A model generated the notes under the pieces. That model ran no database searches. It was not told the DNA's origin and worked only from the letters and a program-made list of their open reading frames with translations. 64,000 nt of DNA from DRPG01 sp964655065 (GTDB lineage Bacteria > Myxococcota_A > UBA796 > GCA-2862545): NCBI GenBank assembly GCA_964655065.1, contig CAZZLC010000011.1, forward strand, positions 62,001 to 126,000. The letters run 5' to 3'. This document shows, piece after piece, positions 33,608 through 42,029 of the stretch. Made by a program: the position numbers and the translations under genes. The first letter of the stretch is position 1; each line of letters starts with the position of its first letter.

Positions 33608-34011
33608 CTGGAGTCCTCCTCGGTCACGACGGGCACGGGGCGTGTGGGATGGGGCGCGTCGGGAGCGTCCGCGTTCGGATCGGGCGCGTCGTCATCGAAC
33701 CCGGACGCCTCGGGCTCGGGGTCGCCGTCGGGGGAGGTGGGGCCTTCGCCCTGGGCCACCGTCTCGGGCTGGAACCCGGCGCGATCCTCCTGACGGCGCT
33801 GGCGGCGCTCCTGAAGCTGCTTGTACCGCTCGGCAGCGTCTTGCCGATCCGCCTCGAGCACGAAGGCTCGGCGCAGCTCGTCGGCCGCTCGCCGAGCCTG
33901 GCCGTACCAACGGCCCGCGCTGCGAAACAGCTGGGGAAGCTGCTCGGGGCCCACGACCATCAGCGCAATGCCCGCGATGAGCAGCAGCTCGAAGATGCCC
34001 ACGTTCAACAT
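33604..34011 (-). CDS. tatB: Sec-independent translocase subunit TatB
   Basis: 135 residues. One membrane helix (ELLLIAGIALMVVGPEQLP), a Gly-Pro hinge, then an amphipathic helix (LFRSAGRWYGQARRAADELR) and an acidic Pro-rich tail. Glu at position 8 in the phrase GIFELLL is the usual TatB marker; TatA lacks it. It works with TatC to recognise folded Tat substrates. No separate tatA gene is visible here. Confidence 0.88.
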   Translation of the reverse strand: MLNVGIFELLLIAGIALMVVGPEQLPQLFRSAGRWYGQARRAADELRRAFVLEADRQDAAERYKQLQERRQRRQEDRAGFQPETVAQGEGPTSPDGDPEPEASGFDDDAPDPNADAPDAPHPTRPVPVVTEEDSR

Positions 34012-34160
34012 GCTCGCCCTCCCCGGCGTCCGCTCCGCTCGCTCGGCGGTGAGCTCGGACCGTCCGGCGCCCGTATTCCGCTGCTTATTGTGCCGCGCCC
34101 CGCCGCGCGCTACCCGGTGAGGTCGAGAGAACCGAGGGGAGAGTCGGGGGAGACGCCACC

Positions 34161-35060
34161 GTGTGCAGGATCTTCGGATTTCGTAGCTCCGTGCCCTCGC
34201 GCGCCCACCGCTCGCTCGTCGCAGCGGAGAACGCGCTCTCCAGTCAGTCGGTCCACCACCCTGACGGGTGGGGGATCGGCTACGTGACGGACGACGACGC
34301 CTACGTGGTGAAGTCGGCTCGGGCGGCCCACGGCTGCGACCGGTTCGTTCGCGCTTGCGAGCGCCTCACCTCCCACACGTTCGTCGTGCACGTGCGCAAG
34401 GCGACCGTGGGGCCGGTCGAGCCCGTGAACGCCCACCCCTTCCGCTTCGGCCGCTGGCTCTTCGCTCACAACGGAACCGTCTACGGACTCGAAGAGCACG
34501 GCCTGCTCGACCGGATCGACCCCGACCTCCGGGCGCACGTCATGGGCGAGACGGACAGCGAGCGCCTGTTCTTCGTGCTGTTGTCCGCTCTCCGGCGAGC
34601 GGGCATCGAGCGCGCGACCCGCGATGCCCACGACGCGCGACGCGTCGGCGAGGCGGTCCGAGAGGTGCTCCTCGACCTCGACCGGTTCGCGGTGGCTCAC
34701 GATCTCGACCGGCCGATCCTGAACGTGCTCCTCACCGACGGGCGCACCTTCCTGGCCCATCGAGCGGGCATGCCCCTCTTCCTGTCCACCCAGAAGCGGC
34801 ACTGCCCCGACGCCGCGACCTGCCCGGCCAGGAGCAAGGTCTGTCTGCTGCCGAGCCGGCCGGACGGGCATCCCGTCAACCACCTGCTCGTCGCGTCGGA
34901 GCCCATCGGCGCTGGCGAGAACGTGTGGGAGGAGTTGCCCGACGGCACCACCCTCGTGTGTGACGGCGGCTTCCGACTGTCGCGAACCGAGCCCGAGCCC
35001 GGATGGATCGCCCCGACGCTGCCGAGCTGGGCTACGGGAGCGGCGGCGTCCGCCAGATGA
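34161..35060 (+). CDS. Class II glutamine amidotransferase, YafJ type
   Basis: 299 residues from GTG 34161. The N-terminus MCRIFGFRSS gives the catalytic Cys after Met removal. SVHHPDGWGIGYV, VVHVRKATVGPVEPVNAHPF (oxyanion and substrate Arg) and WLFAHNGTVYGLEE complete the class II Ntn fold, and MGETDSERLFFVLL follows. The family hydrolyses a gamma-glutamyl amide; the acceptor is unknown for YafJ, while EgtC relatives act in ergothioneine synthesis. No ergothioneine genes are nearby. Tail-to-tail overlap of 29 bases with the next gene. Confidence 0.9.
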   Translation: MCRIFGFRSSVPSRAHRSLVAAENALSSQSVHHPDGWGIGYVTDDDAYVVKSARAAHGCDRFVRACERLTSHTFVVHVRKATVGPVEPVNAHPFRFGRWLFAHNGTVYGLEEHGLLDRIDPDLRAHVMGETDSERLFFVLLSALRRAGIERATRDAHDARRVGEAVREVLLDLDRFAVAHDLDRPILNVLLTDGRTFLAHRAGMPLFLSTQKRHCPDAATCPARSKVCLLPSRPDGHPVNHLLVASEPIGAGENVWEELPDGTTLVCDGGFRLSRTEPEPGWIAPTLPSWATGAAASAR

Positions 35061-36159
35061 AGAGGCGCTTGAAGTTCCGCACCTCGTCGTTGGTGCGGCC
35101 CTGCGCGACGATCGAGAGCCAGAGCTGCCCGTCGCGCTCGGTCACGTCGAGGTCGGTGTTGCCGACGGTGCCCGTGCCGAGGGTGCGTACGCTGCGACGG
35201 GAGACGTCGACCGCCCGGACGGGGTCGTAGGCCTCGTCGTCGTCGGCCACGTACACGATGTGTCGACCGTCCGGCGTCCAGGACGGCCCCTGGGCATCGG
35301 GGTACACGCCCTTCACGAGGACACGGGGCGTACCTCCCACGTCGACCACGTAGAGGTCGAAGCGCCCGGGGTCCTCCTGGTTCGCGTAGAAGGCGAGCCG
35401 AGGCTCGGTAGGCGAGAAGCGGGGCCGGATCTGATTGCCCGCCCAGCTCGTGAGACGGGCCGGCTTGGAGCCCACCGTAGGCAGCAGCCAGATGTTGTCC
35501 CCCGTCTTGGTGTGGGCGACGAACGCGAGCATCTGCGCATCGTGAGACCAGGTGACGTAGAGCTCGCTGCTTCCCGGCATCGAGGTGATCCGCTTGGGGT
35601 CGGCCTCGATGGTCGCGGTGTCGATGAGGTAGAGGTCGCCCTCGCCAGTCCGGGCCGACGTGAACACGATCTGGGACCCGTCGGGGGACCACGCCGCCCC
35701 TCCGTCCGCCCCCGGCGATGCCGCCACCGGCGTGCCCCCCGACAGGTAGAGGTCGTAATCGAAGCCCTCGTTGCTGGCCGAGAACACGAAGCGCTGGGCG
35801 TCGACGCTGGCGGGCGCCCAGGTGAGCTCGTGAGCGACCTGGCCGCCCGTCGATCGCCGGAACCCCTGCGTCAAGGCGCTGGCCGACCGCTCGGCGGCCT
35901 GGACCCGCTCGAAGGCGCCTGCGAAGGGGGTCCCCACGTACAGCTCGATGCGCTTCTCCTCGAAGAAGTTCGCCTCGAAGGAGAGCTGCGATCCGTCTGC
36001 GGACCAGCGGGGGCGCTGGAGGTTCGCGCCGGGGATCGAGGCCACCTGGGCCGGCCCGGCGGCGGTGGCGACCGTGACGAAGACCAGGGATGCGAACAGA
36101 ACGACCTCCGCGCGGCGAGAGTCCGGAACCAGCGCACGTATAGCGTAGACTGGCGCCAT
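35032..36159 (-). CDS. Exported TolB/PD40-like beta-propeller protein
   Basis: About 375 residues. The N-terminus has two Arg followed by a hydrophobic stretch (EVVLFASLVFVTVATAAG), a plausible signal peptide. Repeated blades follow with the WSPDG motif: RPRWSADGSQLSFEAN, GAAWSPDGSQIVFTSARTG, YVTWSHDAQMLAFVA, RPRFSPTEPRLAFYAN and GPSWTPDGRHIVYVADDD. Such propellers are periplasmic protein-interaction modules. The ATG at 36159 is complementary to the start of the divergent hydrolase, so one of the two starts may be elsewhere. Confidence 0.8.
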   Translation of the reverse strand: MAPVYAIRALVPDSRRAEVVLFASLVFVTVATAAGPAQVASIPGANLQRPRWSADGSQLSFEANFFEEKRIELYVGTPFAGAFERVQAAERSASALTQGFRRSTGGQVAHELTWAPASVDAQRFVFSASNEGFDYDLYLSGGTPVAASPGADGGAAWSPDGSQIVFTSARTGEGDLYLIDTATIEADPKRITSMPGSSELYVTWSHDAQMLAFVAHTKTGDNIWLLPTVGSKPARLTSWAGNQIRPRFSPTEPRLAFYANQEDPGRFDLYVVDVGGTPRVLVKGVYPDAQGPSWTPDGRHIVYVADDDEAYDPVRAVDVSRRSVRTLGTGTVGNTDLDVTERDGQLWLSIVAQGRTNDEVRNFKRLFIWRTPPLP

Positions 36160-37066
36160 GGGCTTCACGAGACTCGCCGCGCCGACGCTTCCCGCCGAGC
36201 TGGACCTCGCACTCTCCTTCCCGCGCTCGCTCGTCGATCTCGAAGCGCAGCGTGTGCACGTGATCGACACCGAACCCGAGGGATCCGCGAAGGCGATCGT
36301 GATGCTCCACGGGTACCCGACGTGGAGCTTCTCGTGGCGAAAGGTGATCCGGCGGCTGAAAGACCACCGCGTGGTCGCTCCCGACCTCGTGGGGCTCGGG
36401 CTGTCGACCAAGCCGCGCCGCGCCGACTGGCACACCCCGGACCGTCACCTCGACGTGCTCGTGACCCTGGTGGACGCGCTCGGCCTCGACGATGTCGTGG
36501 TGGTCGGTCAGGACTGGGGCGGTCCGCTCGGCATCGGCCTGGCCGCGCACCTGCAGTCGGAGGGACGCCTGAAGGGGATCGTGATGGCCAACACCGCGAT
36601 TCTTCCGCCTCGCCGACCCATTCGGGTGGCCTCGTTCCATCGACTGGCGCACGCCCGCGGGCTCGGCGAGATCGCGCTTCGGGGGCTCGGCCTGTCGGTG
36701 CAGCTCATGGGCCGGGTGCAGGGGGACCGTCGCTCGATGGGTCTCCTGGAGCGCAAGGCGTACTGGCACCCGTTCCGGAACCTCGCGGACCGCGCGGCGC
36801 TGACGGGGATCCCGCGCATGGTGCCGAACCACGACCGCCACCCGAGCCTGCCGTTTCTGGACCGCACCGGTCACTGGGTGGAGTCGTGGAAGGGTCCCGC
36901 GGCGTTGGTGTGGGGTATGCGAGATCCCATCTTCGGACGGGCCATCTGGCGTCTGAAGGAGGCCTGGCCCCAGGCCACGGTCGTCGAGACCGAGGGCGGT
37001 CACTTCCTGCAGGAGGAGGCTCCCGACGAGCTGGCCCGAGTCATCGGGGCGGTCGCCGCTGGTTAA
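36158..37066 (+). CDS. Haloalkane-dehalogenase-like alpha/beta hydrolase
   Basis: 302 residues. The nucleophile elbow is VVVGQDWGGPLG with Asp119 followed by Trp120, the pattern of haloalkane dehalogenases. The acid is likely Asp256 (GMRDPIFG) and the His is His282 (GGHFLQEEAPDEL). The oxyanion-loop motif reads HGYPTWSFSWR, with Tyr where dehalogenases usually have the halide-binding Asn, so activity on haloalkanes is uncertain. A -10-like TATAGC lies 14 bases before the ATG, compatible with a short or leaderless transcript. Cytoplasmic. Confidence 0.85.
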   Translation: MGFTRLAAPTLPAELDLALSFPRSLVDLEAQRVHVIDTEPEGSAKAIVMLHGYPTWSFSWRKVIRRLKDHRVVAPDLVGLGLSTKPRRADWHTPDRHLDVLVTLVDALGLDDVVVVGQDWGGPLGIGLAAHLQSEGRLKGIVMANTAILPPRRPIRVASFHRLAHARGLGEIALRGLGLSVQLMGRVQGDRRSMGLLERKAYWHPFRNLADRAALTGIPRMVPNHDRHPSLPFLDRTGHWVESWKGPAALVWGMRDPIFGRAIWRLKEAWPQATVVETEGGHFLQEEAPDELARVIGAVAAG

Positions 37067-37086
37067 GGCTCCGGTGGAGGAGACAC

Positions 37087-37302
37087 ATGGCGCAGACCGA
37101 CGTTCGGCACTGGAACCTGGTCCAGACCCCCACCGGCAAGATCATCGAGCGCGACGACGCCGAGGTGCTGGAGACGGAGGCCTGGGTGTGCGAGGACCCA
37201 GGCCACTACGGCATCTACATGGAGCCAGGGAACTGCCGCATCTGCGGCAAGCCGCGGATCAAGAAGTCCGTCGCGGTGGGCTTCAAAGAGAAGGGCGTCT
37301 GA
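37087..37302 (+). CDS. Small Cys-containing protein, 71 residues
   Basis: ATG 37087 has GGAGGAGA just upstream and lies 20 bases after the hydrolase stop, so it is probably co-transcribed. Cys residues lie in AWVCEDPG and in a CRICGKP knuckle, a pattern suggestive of zinc or iron binding. The tail is basic. No family was recognised. Confidence 0.65.
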   Translation: MAQTDVRHWNLVQTPTGKIIERDDAEVLETEAWVCEDPGHYGIYMEPGNCRICGKPRIKKSVAVGFKEKGV

Positions 37303-37303
37303 C

Positions 37304-37321
37304 AGGGCGGCCTGGCGCCCT
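37304..37321. terminator. Short hairpin between convergent genes
   Basis: AGGGCG-GCCTGG-CGCCCT, a six-base-pair stem between the stop of the small Cys protein and the stop of the GpsA-like gene. No T-run follows, so any terminator role is weak. Confidence 0.3.
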
Positions 37322-38223
37322 CAGTCTCGATGCTCGGTGGTCGCCGGGCGCGCCATGAGGGCCTGGACGGCTTCCACGGGCTCCATCCCCCCGTAGATGG
37401 CGCACAGCGCCTCGGTGAGCGGCATCTCCACCTTCCGGAACGCCGCGAGACGACGCAGCGCCCTGGCGATCGCGGCTGGACCGTGTTCCCGGCCCCCCTT
37501 GGTGAGCGCGATGCCCGCCTCGAAGTTCGGGTGGCCGGGCTTCGACTGGGCCGCGACGAGGTCGCCCACCCCGGCCAGCCCGGTGAACGTCATGGGATCG
37601 GCGCCCATCGCGCGAGCGAGGCGCCCGGCTTCCTCAAGGCCTCGGGCGAGCACCATCGCGTGCACCCCCACCCCAGCGCCGGGGAGCCCCTGGGCGACCC
37701 CCGCGAGGGCAGCGAGCACCGGCACCATGGCCCCCGCGAGCTGCACGCCCACGAGATCGGGCGAGCCGTAGAGCCGGTACCGGGGAGAGTGCAGCGCCTC
37801 GGTGGCGAGCTGCCGAACCTCGACGAACTCACTCGCGACCACGCCCGCGCACAGCCCCCCGTTGAGGATCTCGTCGACCGGTGCGGGACCCGCGAGCGCG
37901 CCCACGCGGAGCACGGGGCTCGTCTCGAGGACGACGTCGGTGAGCCACTGTGAGGTTCGCGGCTCGAGACCGCGACCCGCGACGACCACCCGGTGTCGCG
38001 GCCCCGGCTTCGCGAGCTGAATCGCGTTGCGCACCTCGTCGGCGCTCGTGGCCACGATCAGCAGGTCACACGCCGCCGAGACGTCGGGGGGATTGTCGGT
38101 GCTCGGGAGGATGTGGGGCGGCCGCTTCCCACGGTAGCCGATGAACGGCTCGTGACCCGCCGCCATGATCAGCCTGGCCAGGGCCTGACCCCATCGACCG
38201 CCACCGAGAATGCCGACCTTCAC
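37321..38223 (-). CDS. GpsA-like glycerol-3-phosphate dehydrogenase homolog lacking catalytic residues
   Basis: 300 residues, against about 340 for GpsA. NAD-binding GILGGGRWGQALARLI, then LAGPAPVDEIL, DLVGVQLAGAMVPVLAALAG and FTGLAGVGDLVAAQ align well with GpsA. The catalytic Lys in ATKGLE is Arg84 (VAGRGLEP). The Lys-Asn of GGAVKNV is Val167-Pro168. The phosphate-binding Arg of NART is His188. GpsA makes glycerol-3-phosphate for phospholipids; this copy looks inactive or altered. GTG 38223 overlaps the PlsB-like stop (GTGA). Confidence 0.82.
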   Translation of the reverse strand: MKVGILGGGRWGQALARLIMAAGHEPFIGYRGKRPPHILPSTDNPPDVSAACDLLIVATSADEVRNAIQLAKPGPRHRVVVAGRGLEPRTSQWLTDVVLETSPVLRVGALAGPAPVDEILNGGLCAGVVASEFVEVRQLATEALHSPRYRLYGSPDLVGVQLAGAMVPVLAALAGVAQGLPGAGVGVHAMVLARGLEEAGRLARAMGADPMTFTGLAGVGDLVAAQSKPGHPNFEAGIALTKGGREHGPAAIARALRRLAAFRKVEMPLTEALCAIYGGMEPVEAVQALMARPATTEHRD

Positions 38224-39911
38224 TCCTCACCTCCCGACAGCTCGCCGCGATGACGAGCCGGGGCCGGGGTGGTGACGAGCTCGCTCTCGTCGAGGGGGCC
38301 CGGTGGAGACTCCGTCTTCCGGTCCATGAACTCGAGCCGGTTCCGATAGTACAGGCACAGCTTTGGGTCCTCGATCACGATCGCCGAACCATCGGCCTTC
38401 AACGCCGCGCTTCGATGGTAGGCCCCGAACCGGTCGAGGGCGACCGCCAGGACGTACTCGCTGGTCGCCGGGAGCGCCTGGTCCCAGCGGCCGTCGCGCA
38501 CGCCATCGTAGACACGGGCGAGCGTCCGATCGAGCGACGCCATGATGCGCTCCCGCTCGAAGCGTCGCCGCCCCAGAGGCGCGCGAACCAGCCGGAAGGG
38601 GTCGGTCGTCCCCACCTCGTCGGCGAGGCACGCCCACGCGGCGTAGGCGGCCGCGTGAGTGGCGAGCACATCGGAGTTCTTGACGAACGCGTCGGCGATC
38701 CGCCCCGCCAGCCGGTCGGTGTACACGCGATCGCGTTGCTCGTCCCGCTCGACCCGGCCTTCGGCATCGCACACGTAGCTCCGGCGTTCGATCGCCTGCT
38801 GGCGACGCTCCTCCGGGTCCGCACTCACCGGGTTGCCGAGCACGTCGAGGGGCTGGCCGAAGTGGGCGATGACCGCGCTGTCGAGGTCGAGTACCCGGCG
38901 GGCGAACGCGGCGATGCGGCTCGGCTTCGAGAACTCGTCGTCGGTGATGATGTACCGCTGCTTGCCCGCCTCCGCGAGGTGGTCTTCGATGAGGGTCGCC
39001 GCCTCGAGCACGAGCGTGTAGCTCAACGTCAGGGGCACCACGTAGACCTCACTGTCGGCGCGATCGGCCTCGATCATCTCCTGCCAGCCGACGATGGCCG
39101 TGCCGAGAAGGCCCTTCTTGAGCCGCGACTCGACCTCGCCCGACCGACAGCGCGTGCCTCCCGGAAAGAAGAGGGAGTGGTGCCGCGTGGTGATCGCCCG
39201 GACCGAGTAGTCCTTCAGGACGTCCTTGTAGAGCAGCGCCTTCTTGGTGCGATCGACGGTGTAGGCACCGAGCCGGTGCATCCACCAGCCCATCACCGCG
39301 TTGTCGAAGAGGTTGAGCCCGGCCCCGTAGACGAACGGCGGCAGGCCTGCGAGGTAGAGCGCCAGCGCGATGAGGGGACTGTCCAGGTTCGAGATGTGGG
39401 TCGGCGTGAGAACGAGGGTGGCCTCTCTCGCCAGGGTGCGCAGCAGATCGACGTCGCCCTTGACCGCGAGTCGAGCGGTGGGCGAGAGGTCCCAGTTCCG
39501 CAGTCGGTCGGGTCGACGCGACAGCAGCACCGACAGCATCTGGGGCAACGCGCGGGTTGCGAGCCGGTAGACTCCAGGGTTGAAGCGACCGTGGATCTCG
39601 TCGGTCCAGAGGTTGACGAGTCCGAGGCCCGCCTCGATCTGCCGCTCACGGTCGTTGTGGACGAGCGCCTTCGCCAGTGCGTCCAGGTGAGCGCGCTCCG
39701 GCGCCTCCCGGGACCGGGCCAGGCGCTTGCGCTCGCTGTAGAGCGCGTCCTCGAGGTAGGCCTCGCGAGCCGGGTCGGTCATGGCCTCGAGACGGCGACG
39801 AGCGCGCGTGACGAGATCTCGAATCACCTGCGATCGAGGCCGTGGATGAAACAGCCCGGTGGAGCGCTCCGGGGGCTCGTTGGCCGGCAGGCTGTCGTTC
39901 GTTGCGCTCAA
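38220..39911 (-). CDS. PlsB-like glycerol-3-phosphate acyltransferase family protein
   Basis: About 563 residues. The acyltransferase HX4D motif is PTHISNLDSPLI (about residue 172 onward), and block III reads FFPGGTRCRSGE, where most family members have EGTR. Gln/Arg-rich helices precede it, and a long C-terminal domain is as in PlsB. The TTG at 39911 was preferred over GTG 39932 because it has GGAGG at correct spacing; the GTG has none. It transfers an acyl chain to glycerol-3-phosphate, or a related acceptor, at the inner membrane. Coupled to the GpsA-like gene. Confidence 0.82.
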   Translation of the reverse strand: MSATNDSLPANEPPERSTGLFHPRPRSQVIRDLVTRARRRLEAMTDPAREAYLEDALYSERKRLARSREAPERAHLDALAKALVHNDRERQIEAGLGLVNLWTDEIHGRFNPGVYRLATRALPQMLSVLLSRRPDRLRNWDLSPTARLAVKGDVDLLRTLAREATLVLTPTHISNLDSPLIALALYLAGLPPFVYGAGLNLFDNAVMGWWMHRLGAYTVDRTKKALLYKDVLKDYSVRAITTRHHSLFFPGGTRCRSGEVESRLKKGLLGTAIVGWQEMIEADRADSEVYVVPLTLSYTLVLEAATLIEDHLAEAGKQRYIITDDEFSKPSRIAAFARRVLDLDSAVIAHFGQPLDVLGNPVSADPEERRQQAIERRSYVCDAEGRVERDEQRDRVYTDRLAGRIADAFVKNSDVLATHAAAYAAWACLADEVGTTDPFRLVRAPLGRRRFERERIMASLDRTLARVYDGVRDGRWDQALPATSEYVLAVALDRFGAYHRSAALKADGSAIVIEDPKLCLYYRNRLEFMDRKTESPPGPLDESELVTTPAPARHRGELSGGEE

Positions 39912-39974
39912 GGTCCGCCTCCGGGTGGACACTGGGCTGTACGCGGGTCGTGACGAGAGCGCAACCGCGGTGGG

Positions 39975-41495
39975 TCAGACCACGCGACGCGGGGGGGCGA
40001 GGGCCAGCGCGATCCCTTCGTCGACGGCTTCGACGAGTCGCTCGGCGAGGAGCACCTCGCAGTGATCCAGCAGCAGGTGCTCCCCCATTCCGAGCTGCTC
40101 GGCAAGGTGCGTCACCGAGGTCCGGTGCTCGGGCGCTTCGCGGATCGCCTCGAAGATGCGCTGTGCATCGCGGGAGAGACCGGGGATGGCGCCCGGCGTG
40201 AGTCCGCGATGCCGACGATAGGCCCGGATTCGCGCGAGCAGCGCAGCCGGCGAGCCCATCGTCTCGCGCCACCAGTCCTCCGCTTCCTCCTGGTCCCCGC
40301 CGAAGAAATCGACGAGCTGCTCGGCGTCGCGCAGGGTGAGCGGGGCCGGGGTGAGCTGGATCGCCCCTACGTCGACGAGTGCGGGCACGGGGCGGTCGGC
40401 GTGGAGGAGCACGAGCCCCGGTCGACCTTGGGTGAGCAGCTCGTGGGCGGCCTGGGCGGTCACCCGGTGGCCGGCTCGCCCGGCAACCACGGGGGCAGCA
40501 GAGCTCCGGGCGAGCTCCGCGCGGAGGTTGGGCGTGACCTTGAGGAGCGGCAGGCCTTCGCGCCGCGCATACTCCACGGCCTCGTGGATGAGCGTGCGCC
40601 GTCCAGAGCCCGGAGCGCCGTAGAGGACGACCACCCGCGGCTCGCCGTCGGCCGCCCCGACGACGGCCCGACGAAGCTGCTCGCGCTCGTCGAGCATCCC
40701 GACCACCACCGGGGTGGGCTCGCCCGAGGTGCCGCGCTCGAGCGTCTGGCGGATGCGCCCGATGTCAGCGGGCCGGCGCGCGGGGTCGCGCGCCAACAGC
40801 TGGAGGAGCAGCATGTTGACGGGCCCCGGGAGATCCGGGCGAAACGCCGCAGGCGGCGGAGGCAGGCTCACGAGGGGCAGATAGGTGAGCGCGGCGGGGT
40901 CGGGCGCCACGAACGGCGTCCGGCCCGTCAGGCAGGTGTAGAGCAGCGCTCCGAACCCGTAGAGGTCGGTGGCCGGACTCGGGGGCTGGCCGCCGAGCAG
41001 CTCGGGTGCCGCGTAGCCGAGCGTGCCCCGGAAGCCGTCGACGACCTCTCCGATGCGACAGGCTACTCCGAGGTCGATGAGCCGCACGTGGTCATCGCCG
41101 TCGACCATCAGGTTCGAAGGCTTCAGGTCGCCGTGGACGATGCCGAGGCCGTGAAGGTACTCGAGCGCTCCCAGGAGCTGGATCGCGGCCTGGACGATCT
41201 GATGGATGCCCCGTTCGATGGACCACTGGTCGATCGTGACCCCGCGGACCCGCTCGAGGGCCAGCCAGCTGCCGTCGTTGCTCGCCTGGACCAGCCGGGA
41301 GAGGTTGGCGTGCCGCGCCTCCCCCAGCAGGTGGGCTTCGCGGAGCAGCGAGGGTCTCGCCGCGGGCATGCGGGCGACCTTCAGGGCGACCTCGCCCCCG
41401 GGACCGGTGGCGCTCCAGACCTGGGCGTGAGCGCCCATCGCGAGGAGCTGCTGAGGCGTATAAGGCCCAACCTGGCCGGGCGTTCCGTCGTTCAT
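39975..41495 (-). CDS. Ser/Thr protein kinase fused to an NTPase-like domain
   Basis: 506 residues. The kinase domain is intact: VALKVA (Lys39), VHGDLKPSNLM (Asp123, Lys125, Asn128), LIDLG (Asp141) and YAAPELLGG. About residue 290 a P-loop-like sequence YGAPGSGRRT begins, with Arg replacing the conserved Lys. After it come an alpha/beta region and a likely winged-helix end (SVTHLAEQLGMGEHLLLDHC). This resembles kinase-AAA regulators such as PknK. Soluble, with no membrane helix. ATG 41495; divergent from trmL. Confidence 0.87.
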   Translation of the reverse strand: MNDGTPGQVGPYTPQQLLAMGAHAQVWSATGPGGEVALKVARMPAARPSLLREAHLLGEARHANLSRLVQASNDGSWLALERVRGVTIDQWSIERGIHQIVQAAIQLLGALEYLHGLGIVHGDLKPSNLMVDGDDHVRLIDLGVACRIGEVVDGFRGTLGYAAPELLGGQPPSPATDLYGFGALLYTCLTGRTPFVAPDPAALTYLPLVSLPPPPAAFRPDLPGPVNMLLLQLLARDPARRPADIGRIRQTLERGTSGEPTPVVVGMLDEREQLRRAVVGAADGEPRVVVLYGAPGSGRRTLIHEAVEYARREGLPLLKVTPNLRAELARSSAAPVVAGRAGHRVTAQAAHELLTQGRPGLVLLHADRPVPALVDVGAIQLTPAPLTLRDAEQLVDFFGGDQEEAEDWWRETMGSPAALLARIRAYRRHRGLTPGAIPGLSRDAQRIFEAIREAPEHRTSVTHLAEQLGMGEHLLLDHCEVLLAERLVEAVDEGIALALAPPRRVV

Positions 41496-41558
41496 GGCAC
41501 CCCGACCTCGAAGATAGCCGACCCCTGGAATCGCGGGGCGGCCCGCTCGGAGACGATC

Positions 41559-42029
41559 CTGTCCCCCACTCTCCACATCGTCTTGTTCCAGCCCGAGATC
41601 CCACCGAACACCGGCAACGTGGGTCGACTGTGCGTCGCGGTCGGCGCAGCGCTGCACCTTGTCCACCCCCTCGGCTTCTCCACCGACGAGAAGGCGGTCC
41701 GCAGAGCGGGTCTCGACTACTGGCGCCACGTCGATCTGACCGAGCACCCCGATCCCCGGGCGTTCTTCGACTGGGCCGACGGTCGACGCGTGCACCTGTT
41801 CAGCGCCAAGGCAGAGCGAACCTACCTCGACTGCGACGTGCAGTCCGAGGATGTCCTCGTGTTCGGCTGCGAGACCCGCGGACTTCCCGCAGAGGTACGG
41901 GCTCGCTACCCCGCCGCGTGGCGACTTCCGATGAAGCCCGGTCCGATCCGGTCGCTGAACCTCGGCAACGCCGTCTCGGTCGTCACCTACGACGCCCTGC
42001 GTCGCATCCGTCCGCCGTGGTTCGTGTGA
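41559..42029 (+). CDS. trmL: tRNA (cytidine/uridine-34-2'-O)-methyltransferase TrmL
   Basis: SPOUT enzyme that methylates the wobble ribose of tRNA-Leu. LHIVLFQPEIPPNTGNVGRL at the N-terminus, LVHPLGFSTDEKAVRRAGLDY, VFGCETRGLPAEV and IRSLNLGNAVSVVTYDALR all match TrmL. No in-frame ATG or GTG lies near the homologous start. CTG 41559, with GGAG seven bases upstream, gives 156 residues, the length of TrmL. TTG 41583 would drop the first strand. The stop overlaps the next gene as GTGA. Confidence 0.88.
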   Translation: MSPTLHIVLFQPEIPPNTGNVGRLCVAVGAALHLVHPLGFSTDEKAVRRAGLDYWRHVDLTEHPDPRAFFDWADGRRVHLFSAKAERTYLDCDVQSEDVLVFGCETRGLPAEVRARYPAAWRLPMKPGPIRSLNLGNAVSVVTYDALRRIRPPWFV

